From assembly GCA_964398485.1 (NCBI GenBank), contig CAYNMD010000042.1, positions 1 through 5,290 on the forward strand: a stretch of 5,290 nt of DNA, in the 5' to 3' direction. The notes beneath the pieces were generated by a model. The model was given only the letters and a program-made list of their open reading frames with translations, was not told the origin of the DNA and did not search any database. Below are positions 1-5,290 of this stretch, piece by piece. Every line of letters begins with the position of its first letter. Position 1 is the stretch's first letter. The DNA is from SSEF01 sp964398485 (GTDB lineage Bacteria; Patescibacteriota; Minisyncoccia; Moranbacterales; UBA1568). The position numbers and the translations under genes were made by a program.

Positions 1-22
1 GATCGTATCAGAGCTCTGTTCC

Positions 23-46
23 AGTCACTACCCTAGATTGGTGACT
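23..46. repeat. Small inverted repeat upstream of the glycosyltransferase gene
   Basis: AGTCACTA at 23-30 can pair with TGGTGACT at 39-46, with one G-U wobble and an 8-base loop. No T run follows on the + strand, so it does not look like a standard intrinsic terminator. It may be chance or a weak RNA structure between genes. Confidence 0.25.
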
Positions 47-68
47 AGACGAGTTTACTCCTTTTCTT

Positions 69-72
69 GAGG
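69..72 (+). promoter_or_regulatory. Shine-Dalgarno-like GAGG that favours the ATG at 76
   Basis: GAGG lies three bases before the ATG at 76, closer than the usual 5-9 bases. The alternative TTG at 67 has only a pyrimidine-rich stretch upstream and would place GAGG inside the coding region. The site therefore supports ATG 76, though the short spacing keeps this tentative. Confidence 0.4.
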
Positions 73-75
73 TAC

Positions 76-903
76 ATGTCTTCTCGGCCACGCGTCTCTA
101 TTGCTATCAATAGCTATAAGAGTCCAGAACTTATTCGTCTGGCTCTTTTGGCTTTGAAGAAACATCTTGCTCAGGTGGATTTTCCTTATGAGATTATCTT
201 GGTGGATAGTGCTACCGAAGAGGCAACGGAAATGCTTATGCGGGAAGAATTTCCCGAGGTACGTTTCTTTCCTTTTGTTGACAATGTTGGTTACGGAAGA
301 CTCATTAATCAATCGGTAGCAGCTGCCCAAGGGGAATATATATTTTTCATTAATGCCGATATTATTGTTGAGACAGACACGATCCAAAAACTCTTGGCTT
401 ACGCCGATGCTCATCCTGAGATTGGACTGCTCGGGCCAAAGCAACTCAATTTTGATGGCTCCCTTCAAGAAAGTTGTTTGCGGTACTACCGGCCTATGAC
501 TATTCTCTACCGTCGCACTTGGCTTAAATATACCCGCTTAGGGAAGCGCCATCTCGATTGGTTTACCATGAAAGATTATGATCATCGCACGCCTCAAATG
601 GTGGATTGGCTCACCGGCTCAGCTCTCTTTTGTCGAAAAACAGTGGCAGAAAAAGTCGGTCCACTTGACGCAAGGTTTTTCATGTATATGGAGGATGTTG
701 ATTGGTGTCGCAGATTTTGGGAGCTAGGTCTAAAGGTTTGTTATTATCCTGAGGCTATCGTCTACCATTATCATGCTAAAGGGAGCGCTCGGGGGGGATT
801 TTTCTTTTCTCTTCTCATGAATCGTCTCACCTGGTACCATATCGGGAGTGCCCTAAAATATTTTATGAAATATCGAGGAAAACCATTGCCTCGAGTTGAA
901 TAG
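76..903 (+). CDS. Family 2 glycosyltransferase (rhamnosyltransferase-like)
   Basis: This is a probable inverting GT-A fold glycosyltransferase that moves a sugar from a nucleotide-sugar donor to an envelope glycan or lipid-linked acceptor, working at the inner face of the membrane. From ATG 76 it has 275 residues. The N-terminus shows the GT2 opening (VSIAINSYKSPELI, about residues 7-20), then the nucleotide-binding ILVDSAT near 41-47. NVGYGRLIN near 70-78 is followed by the DXD-equivalent INAD at 92-95. The GSALFCRK block near 181-188 and FMYMEDVDW near 202-210 supply the acceptor-side and catalytic-base region, and YHYHAKGSAR near 230-239 is typical of WbbL/RfbF-like rhamnosyltransferases. 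There is no clear transmembrane helix; the C-terminal 35 residues are aromatic and basic and may touch the membrane. Its stop is one base before the protease ATG, so the two are likely cotranscribed. Family is secure; donor and acceptor are unknown. TTG 67 is an alternative start. Confidence 0.9.
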   Translation: MSSRPRVSIAINSYKSPELIRLALLALKKHLAQVDFPYEIILVDSATEEATEMLMREEFPEVRFFPFVDNVGYGRLINQSVAAAQGEYIFFINADIIVETDTIQKLLAYADAHPEIGLLGPKQLNFDGSLQESCLRYYRPMTILYRRTWLKYTRLGKRHLDWFTMKDYDHRTPQMVDWLTGSALFCRKTVAEKVGPLDARFFMYMEDVDWCRRFWELGLKVCYYPEAIVYHYHAKGSARGGFFFSLLMNRLTWYHIGSALKYFMKYRGKPLPRVE

Positions 904-904
904 T

Positions 905-2197
905 ATGGATTATCAAGAAGAACCTCAATCGCTCAACTCTCCTCAAAAAGAAAAAGTCTCACGTTCCCGTCGTGTCATTCTTGTGGGAGTGATGATGGGT
1001 CTTTTTGCATTTGTATTTTACGCCGGTTATCAGAAAGGTCGTTATGGTGCAACCATGACAGAAACAGGGATTACTCCTCAGGAAGCAGTTTTCCTCAATA
1101 CTGAAGGAGCTAAAGATAGGGAGATAGATTTTACCTTGTTTTGGCGAGTATGGGATCTTCTCAAGGAAAAATACCTCGATCGTGAACATCTTGATGCTAA
1201 GGCGCTTTTTTATGGAGCTATTGATGGTATGCTCTCAGCTACTGGCGATCCGTACACTACTTTTTTTAGTCCAAAGGAAAATCAAGAATTCAAGGAAGAT
1301 CTCTCAGGAAGCTTTGATGGTATTGGGGCTGAAATGGGTATCAAAAACGAAGTGTTGACTGTCATTGCTCCTCTTGATGACTCACCAGCTCAAAAGGCGG
1401 GTGTACTGGCTGGTGACCGAGTGCTCAAAATCAATGGTGAACCAACCAACGCTTTTAGTCTTGATGAAGCCGTTGATCGTATTCGTGGACCCAAGGGAAC
1501 AAAAGTGACTTTGTCTATTTTTCGAGCGGGAGAAGAGGAAATACGAGAGATTGCTATTGAACGAGATACCATCGTTGTGAAGAGTGTGAAGCTAGAAATG
1601 CGTGACTCTGTAGCGGTGCTTCGTCTCAGTCGATTTGGTGATGATACGAGTCAAGAGTTTGATGCAGCGGTGAGGAGAATTCTGGCTGAGTCTCCAGAAG
1701 GCGTCATACTTGATCTCCGTAATAATCCCGGTGGTTTCTTGGGAACGGCTGTGGATTTAGCTGGGTACTTTCTTGCTTCAGGAAGCGTTGCTGTGATTGA
1801 GGAACATGCTGATAAGTCTCGAAAGGAACTAAAGACGAGTGGCGCCCCAAAGCTTGGCCAGATACCAGTGGTTGTTTTAATCAATGAAGGAAGTGCTAGT
1901 GCATCAGAGATTTTGGCAGGTGCACTCCGCGATAATCGTGATGATGTTCGTTTGGTAGGAAAAAAATCTTTTGGTAAGGGATCAGTTCAGGAACTCATTC
2001 CCGTTTCCCGAGATACCTCGGTCAAAATTACCGTTGCCCACTGGCTTACTCCCAAAGGTGAGGCCATCAATAATGTTGGAATTACGCCAGATGTAGAAGT
2101 AAATTTTGAGCGTGACGCTAATGATCCTGAGAGTAAGAAGGATACCCAACTTGATAAGGCTTTGGAAGAAATGGAAGCTTTAGTTGCTGATAACTAA
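905..2197 (+). CDS. S41 family C-terminal processing peptidase (CtpA/CtpB/Prc type), membrane-anchored
   Basis: This is a serine protease that recognises the C-termini of extracytoplasmic proteins and processes or degrades them. From ATG 905 it has 430 residues. A basic N-terminus precedes one transmembrane helix (about 24-42, VGVMMGLFAFVFYAGY), placing the catalytic part outside the cytoplasm. A helical N-terminal region with GDPYTTFFSP (about 114-123) follows, then a PDZ domain (about 136-222) with DDSPAQKAGVLAGDRVLKING. The S41 core has ILDLRNNPGG (268-277) and EGSASASEILAG with the predicted nucleophile Ser332. The Lys-Gln partners in FGKGSVQ are Lys358 and Gln362, the same Lys+4 spacing as in E. 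coli Prc. GITPDVEV near 392-399 is the usual family ending, so the protein looks intact and active. Length suits the family. It starts one base after the glycosyltransferase stop with only a weak GAG (893-895) as ribosome site; TTG 896 is an alternative start. Substrates cannot be read from the sequence. Confidence 0.95.
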   Translation: MDYQEEPQSLNSPQKEKVSRSRRVILVGVMMGLFAFVFYAGYQKGRYGATMTETGITPQEAVFLNTEGAKDREIDFTLFWRVWDLLKEKYLDREHLDAKALFYGAIDGMLSATGDPYTTFFSPKENQEFKEDLSGSFDGIGAEMGIKNEVLTVIAPLDDSPAQKAGVLAGDRVLKINGEPTNAFSLDEAVDRIRGPKGTKVTLSIFRAGEEEIREIAIERDTIVVKSVKLEMRDSVAVLRLSRFGDDTSQEFDAAVRRILAESPEGVILDLRNNPGGFLGTAVDLAGYFLASGSVAVIEEHADKSRKELKTSGAPKLGQIPVVVLINEGSASASEILAGALRDNRDDVRLVGKKSFGKGSVQELIPVSRDTSVKITVAHWLTPKGEAINNVGITPDVEVNFERDANDPESKKDTQLDKALEEMEALVADN

Positions 2198-2205
2198 GTA
2201 TTTCT

Positions 2206-2209
2206 AGGA
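2206..2209 (+). promoter_or_regulatory. Shine-Dalgarno AGGA for the 124-residue protein
   Basis: AGGA lies eight bases before the ATG at 2218, a good spacing. It supports this start over the in-frame ATG at 2245 and is the best-placed ribosome site in the window. Confidence 0.6.
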
Positions 2210-2217
2210 CTTGCTGT

Positions 2218-2592
2218 ATGAAACAGTTTCCTACTTCTCTCGAAATGACGTCATTGCCGAGGCATGAGAATGAGGATGTCCATGAATATCAACTTTCCGA
2301 GGAAGAGGAAAGGCAGAGGTCTAATGCTTTACAACTCGCCTGGGCTATGAGTCGTTTTTCTGGTACTTCTGAAGAAAGATTAGCCGCTGCCCTAGATTGG
2401 TTTACCTCTCCAACAGGAGAAGCGGTAAGTGAATGGTTTCGTCAGGAAATTATGAATTATAAAGATCTGGAAGGGAATTTTACGAGGAAGATCTATTTTT
2501 TGAGTCAGGTTTCGGCCACTGAAGACGGCGCTGTGTCAGGTAGCCTGCTTCAGGAGCTTGATCAACTATACTCCCGTCGATCGGTACATTAG
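2218..2592 (+). CDS. Hypothetical protein, 124 residues, helical, unrecognised
   Basis: I do not recognise this protein. The AGGA eight bases before ATG 2218 and 124 uninterrupted codons support a real gene. The first 35 residues are polar and acidic, with a run of four glutamates (EYQLSEEEERQR). The rest looks mainly alpha-helical, with regularly spaced aromatic and aliphatic residues (LAWAMSRF, ALDWF, SEWF, IYFLSQV) and a final helix with LLQELDQLYSRR. There is no signal peptide, transmembrane helix, cysteine or metal-binding motif, so it is probably a soluble cytoplasmic protein. It starts 20 bases after the protease gene and probably shares its transcript. Its TAG stop lies inside the left arm of the CIRCE operator for groES, so there is no room for a separate terminator and some readthrough into groES is possible. 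Function is unknown; a lineage-specific protein is most likely. Confidence 0.75.
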   Translation: MKQFPTSLEMTSLPRHENEDVHEYQLSEEEERQRSNALQLAWAMSRFSGTSEERLAAALDWFTSPTGEAVSEWFRQEIMNYKDLEGNFTRKIYFLSQVSATEDGAVSGSLLQELDQLYSRRSVH

Positions 2593-2615
2593 CACTCTAT
2601 TGACATGACTGCTAA
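2589..2615. promoter_or_regulatory. CIRCE operator (HrcA binding site) upstream of groES
   Basis: The left arm TTAGCACTC (2589-2597) matches the CIRCE consensus exactly. A 9-base spacer (2598-2606) follows, then the right arm GACTGCTAA (2607-2615), which differs from GAGTGCTAA at one base. Arm length and spacer are those of the known heat-shock operator bound by the repressor HrcA, and it sits in front of a chaperonin gene, where CIRCE is expected. The -35 box TTGACA falls mostly within the spacer, so bound HrcA would block RNA polymerase directly. The left arm also overlaps the stop codon of the upstream gene. hrcA itself is not in this window. Confidence 0.92.
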
Positions 2616-2629
2616 CAGAGCGATATACT
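2600..2629 (+). promoter_or_regulatory. Sigma70-type promoter for groES
   Basis: A perfect -35 box TTGACA (2600-2605) is followed after 18 bases by TATACT (2624-2629), which matches the -10 consensus at five of six positions. Transcription would begin near 2636, giving a leader of about 27 bases before ATG 2664. The overlap with CIRCE implies a vegetative promoter held down by HrcA and released on heat shock or protein misfolding. Confidence 0.8.
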
Positions 2630-2663
2630 GGATCCGTACTGGTAAATTGTAACGTATTTGACT

Positions 2664-2945
2664 ATGGCAAAAGCGAATGTTCGGCCACTTGGTGAAAATG
2701 TTTTGATACAATTGGTTCGTCCAGAAAAAAAGACAGCTACCGGTATTTATCTCCCTGAAACAGCCAGTGAGGATCGTCGTCAGGAGGGAAAGGTAGTGGC
2801 TATCGGTACGGATAAAGATATAGCTGTCAAAAAAGGGGAGCGGGTAGTATTTAAGCGATATGGTTCCAGTGAAGAAATCGAGATTGCTGGTGAGCCGTAT
2901 GTTTTGGTAAATCACAAAGATATCTTAGCAGTTATCGAAGAGTAA
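2664..2945 (+). CDS. groES: Co-chaperonin GroES (Hsp10)
   Basis: GroES is the heptameric lid of the GroEL folding chamber in the cytoplasm. The protein has 93 residues from ATG 2664, close to the usual 94-97. It shows the family start (VRPLGENVLIQ, 6-16), the mobile loop at about 20-35 with the GroEL-contacting hydrophobic tripeptide Ile28-Tyr29-Leu30 in TGIYLPETA, GKVVAIG (42-48), KKGERVVFKRYG (56-67) and the typical ending YVLVNHKDILAVIE (79-92). The tripeptide carries Tyr where E. coli has Val (IVL). I chose ATG 2664 because MAKANVRPLG matches the family N-terminus; TTG 2658 would add two residues. No Shine-Dalgarno sequence is visible in the short leader. It has its own promoter with a CIRCE operator and is followed at once by a terminator. 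groEL, its usual downstream partner, is absent here and must lie elsewhere if present. Confidence 0.96.
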   Translation: MAKANVRPLGENVLIQLVRPEKKTATGIYLPETASEDRRQEGKVVAIGTDKDIAVKKGERVVFKRYGSSEEIEIAGEPYVLVNHKDILAVIEE

Positions 2946-2960
2946 GGGGGGGTAAAAAGA

Positions 2961-2987
2961 AAAAGAGGAATTTAGGGTTCCTCTTTT
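2961..2987. terminator. Bidirectional intrinsic terminator between groES and the rhodanese-like gene
   Basis: AAAAGAGGAA (2961-2970) pairs perfectly with TTCCTCTTTT (2978-2987) around a 7-base loop. On the + strand the stem runs into a T tract (2984-2989, then 2991-2995), ending groES 15 bases after its stop. On the - strand the stem is followed by TCTTTTTACC, a usable U tract for the def-fmt-rhodanese operon, whose last gene ends at 3010. The GC core is short (GAGG/CCTC), so strength is moderate. Confidence 0.85.
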
Positions 2988-3009
2988 TTGTTTTTCCGAG
3001 AGAATGTGA

Positions 3010-3837
3010 TTAGGGTGCTGATTTTTCTGTTTCAGTAGGGAGTTTCTTTTCTTGCCAGGCAGCAAAACCACCTCGAATAACTCGTGCGCCAAAGAAACCG
3101 AGATCAAAGAGTCGTACTCCTCCCTGGTAGCTTTCGAAATCATTGGCACCGTAGACAAAAATAGATTTTTGACGAGGAATGTCAGCACGACGACGCTCCA
3201 TCTGATCGAGAGGGATGTTGATTGCCCCAGGGAGATGGGATGTTTTGAATAAGCTTTCACTTCTGACATCCAAGAAGAGTGGACTAACGAGTTCTTGAGC
3301 GAGGGGGAGTACCTGGTCGTTTTCAATGAAGATTACTTTCGAATAATCAAATGATGATTCTGGGTTACCAGAGGATATAGTATTGCCACCAGCATAGCGC
3401 CAATCCGCAAATGTCCCTTGAAGGAAGCCAAATTGAAATTTTCTTTCAGTGAAGAGTAAGTGAATGCCTTTTAGGGTTTCATTGGGTATTTCAGAATTGC
3501 CAATAATTACCACCAGTTGATTGCTTCCCGGGGTAAAAGCAGAAAGGGTGGCTGCTGGCAGAGAAATGGCATCTACAATATGTTCTAGGTCATAATCTTC
3601 TTTCGTGCGCACATCGAGGAGAAGAATATCTTCCTTGCGAGAAAGGCGAGCCAAGACTTCTTTGGCTGAAAAAAAACGTAAATCGGTTAAAGCAACTTCG
3701 GCTGTCGGGGAAGAAGATTGATCTTCTGAGGTATCTTTTTGGAACCAATGACGACCAATGTACCAGCCTCCTACCCCGAGGATAGCCAAGAACCCAAGGA
3801 GTACAGCGAGTGATCGATGTTGGCTATCTTGAGGCAT
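3010..3837 (-). CDS. Membrane-anchored tandem rhodanese-like protein lacking catalytic cysteines
   Basis: The 275-residue protein has a short polar N-terminus, one hydrophobic segment (about 9-28, ending GVGGWYIG) that acts as an uncleaved anchor or signal, and a Ser/Asp/Glu-rich linker. Two rhodanese-like domains follow, probably outside the cytoplasm. Domain 1 (about 54-155) shows ILLLDVRTKEDYDLEHI and ends with GTFADWRYAGG. Domain 2 (about 186-268) shows LFLDVRSESLFKTSHLPGAINIP and VIRGGFAAWQ. In active rhodaneses a Cys after the VVY strand forms the persulfide; here both positions are Gly (Gly113 in VVIIG, Gly230 in IFVYG), and the whole protein has no cysteine. Sulfurtransferase activity is therefore unlikely, and a binding or structural role is more plausible. 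It follows fmt by nine bases with no Shine-Dalgarno, so it is probably translated by coupling within the def-fmt operon. A bidirectional terminator lies after its stop. Domain calls are firm; function is open. Confidence 0.88.
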   Translation of the reverse strand: MPQDSQHRSLAVLLGFLAILGVGGWYIGRHWFQKDTSEDQSSSPTAEVALTDLRFFSAKEVLARLSRKEDILLLDVRTKEDYDLEHIVDAISLPAATLSAFTPGSNQLVVIIGNSEIPNETLKGIHLLFTERKFQFGFLQGTFADWRYAGGNTISSGNPESSFDYSKVIFIENDQVLPLAQELVSPLFLDVRSESLFKTSHLPGAINIPLDQMERRRADIPRQKSIFVYGANDFESYQGGVRLFDLGFFGARVIRGGFAAWQEKKLPTETEKSAP

Positions 3838-3846
3838 AGATGATGA

Positions 3847-4851
3847 CTAGGATATGAATAAACTCCCAACACATTTTGGGTTGCCACGTAAGAATTCGGC
3901 TGCCGATACCTTGTTTTTTCCTTCGAGCTGTAATGACTTGATGAGAATGACGCCAGAGCCAGTTTGTACCCCAAGATCTTCTCCAATTTCAAATACTTCA
4001 CCAACATGACGGGGAGTGCTTGGGTTTACTTTCTGACATTCAATCTCGTGAAGTTTTATTCTTACAAGATCATCCTCATCTTTTTTCCAGAAGGTAAAAA
4101 TACCTGGCCAAGGATAGAGTCCGCGGTATCGATTATAAATCTCAGGAGCAGTGAGATCCCAAAATATTCGTCCATCCTCACGTTCAATGAGTTGGCAGAG
4201 TGTCACTCCTTCTCCGGGTTGGGGAGTAGCGGTAATTTTACGTTTCACCCAGAGCGGTAGGGTTTCGAGAAGGAGTTCTTTGCTGAGAGCAGTGAGTTTT
4301 TCTGTCAGAGTATCCGATCTCTCCATTGGATCAATGGGACATGATTTTTGGGCAATAATTGGTCCGGTATCCATTCCCTTATCGAGAAGCATAAGACTAA
4401 CGCCCGTTTCAGTATCTCCTGCGAGCAAAGCATTTTGGATAGGCGAAGCACCACGCCAGCGAGGGAGCAAGGAAGTGTGGATATTAACACAGCCGAACCC
4501 AGGTAGATTGAGGACTGTCTCAGGGAGGAGTTTACCATAGGCAACAACGACAATAAGATCCGGTTTCCATTCTTTGAGTTGTTTGAGAGCTGCCGCATCG
4601 AGGCGTTCCGGTTGGAGAATAGGGAGCTTGTGACTAACGGCGATATTTTTTACGGGGCTGGTCTCTAGGGTTTGCTCTCGGCCAACTGGTCGATCGGGCT
4701 TCGTTACTACGCCGACAATATTGTAATGAGCCTGGAGAAGAGTTTCTAGAATTTCCGCCGAAAAGGCTGGTGTTCCCATAAAAACTACGCGAACTTGCGG
4801 AGCTGGTGGAGTGTTAATAGTGATGTGAATTTTTGTTTCAGCGGTAGTCAT
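3847..4851 (-). CDS. fmt: Methionyl-tRNA formyltransferase
   Basis: Fmt transfers a formyl group from 10-formyltetrahydrofolate to Met-tRNA(fMet), preparing it for bacterial translation initiation in the cytoplasm. The protein has 334 residues. The Rossmann-type catalytic domain begins with VRVVFMGTPAFS (20-31) and has TKPDRPVGR (50-58). It contains VNIHTSLLPRWRGASPIQ (122-139) with Asn123 and His125, and LLDKGMDTGPI with Asp161. These three match the E. coli catalytic Asn106, His108 and Asp144, with identical His-Asp spacing. The C-terminal OB-like tRNA-binding domain shows YRGLYPWPGIF (242-252) and KVSAAEFLRG (314-323). The protein carries about 19 residues before the usual start; no alternative ATG or GTG lies between Met1 and the conserved core, so the extension seems real. 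It follows def by eight bases without a Shine-Dalgarno, which points to coupled translation. It appears complete and functional. Confidence 0.97.
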   Translation of the reverse strand: MTTAETKIHITINTPPAPQVRVVFMGTPAFSAEILETLLQAHYNIVGVVTKPDRPVGREQTLETSPVKNIAVSHKLPILQPERLDAAALKQLKEWKPDLIVVVAYGKLLPETVLNLPGFGCVNIHTSLLPRWRGASPIQNALLAGDTETGVSLMLLDKGMDTGPIIAQKSCPIDPMERSDTLTEKLTALSKELLLETLPLWVKRKITATPQPGEGVTLCQLIEREDGRIFWDLTAPEIYNRYRGLYPWPGIFTFWKKDEDDLVRIKLHEIECQKVNPSTPRHVGEVFEIGEDLGVQTGSGVILIKSLQLEGKNKVSAAEFLRGNPKCVGSLFIS

Positions 4852-4859
4852 AGATTTAT

Positions 4860-5290
4860 TTAGTGTCGTTTTTGTTCATGGTATCGATCATAAATAAGTT
4901 TACCATCGAGATGGTCAAGTTCATGCTGGATACAAATAGCCAATAATCCATGGGCTCGTAATTTTACGTCCTCATTTTTCTCGTTGGTATAGCGAACAGT
5001 AACCTTGGCAGCACGTTCGACGGAGTAATAATCACCAGGGAGACTGAGGCACCCTTCTTCAAAAAGAATCTTTTCCTTAGATGTAGAGGTTATCTTGGGA
5101 TTGATGAGGTAGCGAATTACACCATCTATTTCAATAACGCAGAGTCTAAAGTTGAGACCAATCTGTTGGGCGGCGAGACCAATACCATCTGCCTCACGCA
5201 TGATACGAAGCATCTCCGGAAGGAGGTTCTGAATAGCAGGATCAAGTGGATTTTTGACAGTAACTGTTTCGGTATGGAGGATAGGATTTG
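4860..5290 (-). CDS. def: Peptide deformylase (5' end beyond the window)
   Basis: Def removes the formyl group from the N-terminal methionine of new proteins, undoing the mark added by Fmt from the next gene. All three family motifs are present: GIGLAAQQIG, EEGCLSLPG and QHELDHLDG. The metal ligands are the Cys coded at 5049-5051 and the two His coded at 4923-4925 and 4911-4913, with the catalytic Glu between the histidines. The reading frame stays open from the ATG at 5211-5213 to the window edge. Those 25 upstream codons (NPILHTETVTV... LLPE) resemble the usual Def N-terminus, so that ATG is internal and the true start lies past 5290. The visible part is 142 residues. The C-terminus stops 17 residues after HELDH, shorter than the helical tail of E. 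coli Def and nearer to short-tailed forms. It is the first visible gene of the def-fmt-rhodanese operon; the promoter is outside the window. Confidence 0.96.
   Translation of the reverse strand, partial: NPILHTETVTVKNPLDPAIQNLLPEMLRIMREADGIGLAAQQIGLNFRLCVIEIDGVIRYLINPKITSTSKEKILFEEGCLSLPGDYYSVERAAKVTVRYTNEKNEDVKLRAHGLLAICIQHELDHLDGKLIYDRYHEQKRH

Larger units (their letters stand above)
1..75. other. Left flank, possible 3' end of an upstream gene
   Basis: This short flank precedes the glycosyltransferase. All three + frames are open from the window edge for a short distance, with stops at 34-36, 42-44 and 68-70, so I cannot tell which, if any, is the tail of an upstream gene. The frame that stops at 68-70 would end only five bases before the glycosyltransferase ATG, which would suit translational coupling. 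An imperfect hairpin (23-30 pairing with 39-46) lies here without a following T tract. I see no convincing promoter. Confidence 0.3.

Noticed and set aside
31..41. Direct repeat CCCTAGATTGG at 31-41 and 2390-2400
   Set aside because: An 11-base match is expected a few times by chance in a window this size. The second copy is inside a coding region with no shared context.
1..75. tRNA end, attachment site or terminator in the left flank
   Set aside because: There is no T-arm or CCA-like end, no T tract after the small hairpin, and no sign of an integrase or other mobile gene nearby.
2626..2642. TACTGG direct repeat (2626-2631 and 2637-2642) around the predicted groES transcription start
   Set aside because: It is only six bases long, overlaps the -10 box, and has no known factor; chance is sufficient.
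4151..4540. Long open frame on the + strand opposite fmt
   Set aside because: It is antisense to strongly conserved fmt codons, has no ribosome site, and its product is a low-complexity Ser/Arg-rich sequence; it is a shadow of fmt.
5211..5213. ATG as the start of def
   Set aside because: The frame stays open to the window edge and its 25 upstream codons match the normal deformylase N-terminus, so this Met is internal.
76..5290. Possible recoded UGA (code 4 or 25), since none of the seven genes ends in TGA
   Set aside because: No gene contains an in-frame TGA in about 1,680 codons, and all conserved Gly and Trp positions use normal codons. Seven stops without TGA is too small a sample to mean anything.

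Overview
This window is a compact stretch of bacterial chromosome with moderate GC (estimated by eye in the mid-40s %). It carries four genes on the + strand and three on the - strand, which converge on a shared terminator near 2961-2987. Every gene ends in TAA or TAG, and no in-frame UGA is needed, so the standard bacterial code fits. Small proteins, tight spacing, weak or absent Shine-Dalgarno sequences and a minimal single-copy housekeeping set suggest a Candidate Phyla Radiation (Patescibacteria)-type genome. That placement is inference only; nothing here is taxonomically decisive.

The + strand, from left to right, starts with about 75 bases of ambiguous flank. Next come a family 2 glycosyltransferase (76-903), a membrane-anchored S41 C-terminal processing peptidase with a PDZ domain (905-2197) and an unrecognised 124-residue helical protein (2218-2592). 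These three are packed with gaps of 1 and 20 bases and probably share a transcript, which fits cell-envelope glycan synthesis and envelope proteolysis. A new transcription unit then begins: a near-perfect CIRCE operator (2589-2615) overlaps a strong sigma70-type promoter (2600-2629) that drives groES (2664-2945). No groEL follows; a terminator comes straight after groES.

The - strand, in transcription order from right to left, holds def (peptide deformylase, cut by the right window edge), fmt (methionyl-tRNA formyltransferase) and a membrane-anchored protein with two rhodanese-like domains, both lacking the catalytic cysteine. Gaps are 8 and 9 bases, so they look like one operon. def and fmt form the N-formylmethionine cycle: Fmt formylates initiator Met-tRNA and Def removes the formyl group from the new protein. 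The role of the rhodanese-like protein is unknown.

Nothing here is clearly a novel multi-gene system. The best leads are the CIRCE-controlled solo groES, the cysteine-free tandem rhodanese protein tied to def-fmt, and the unrecognised small protein between the protease and groES.
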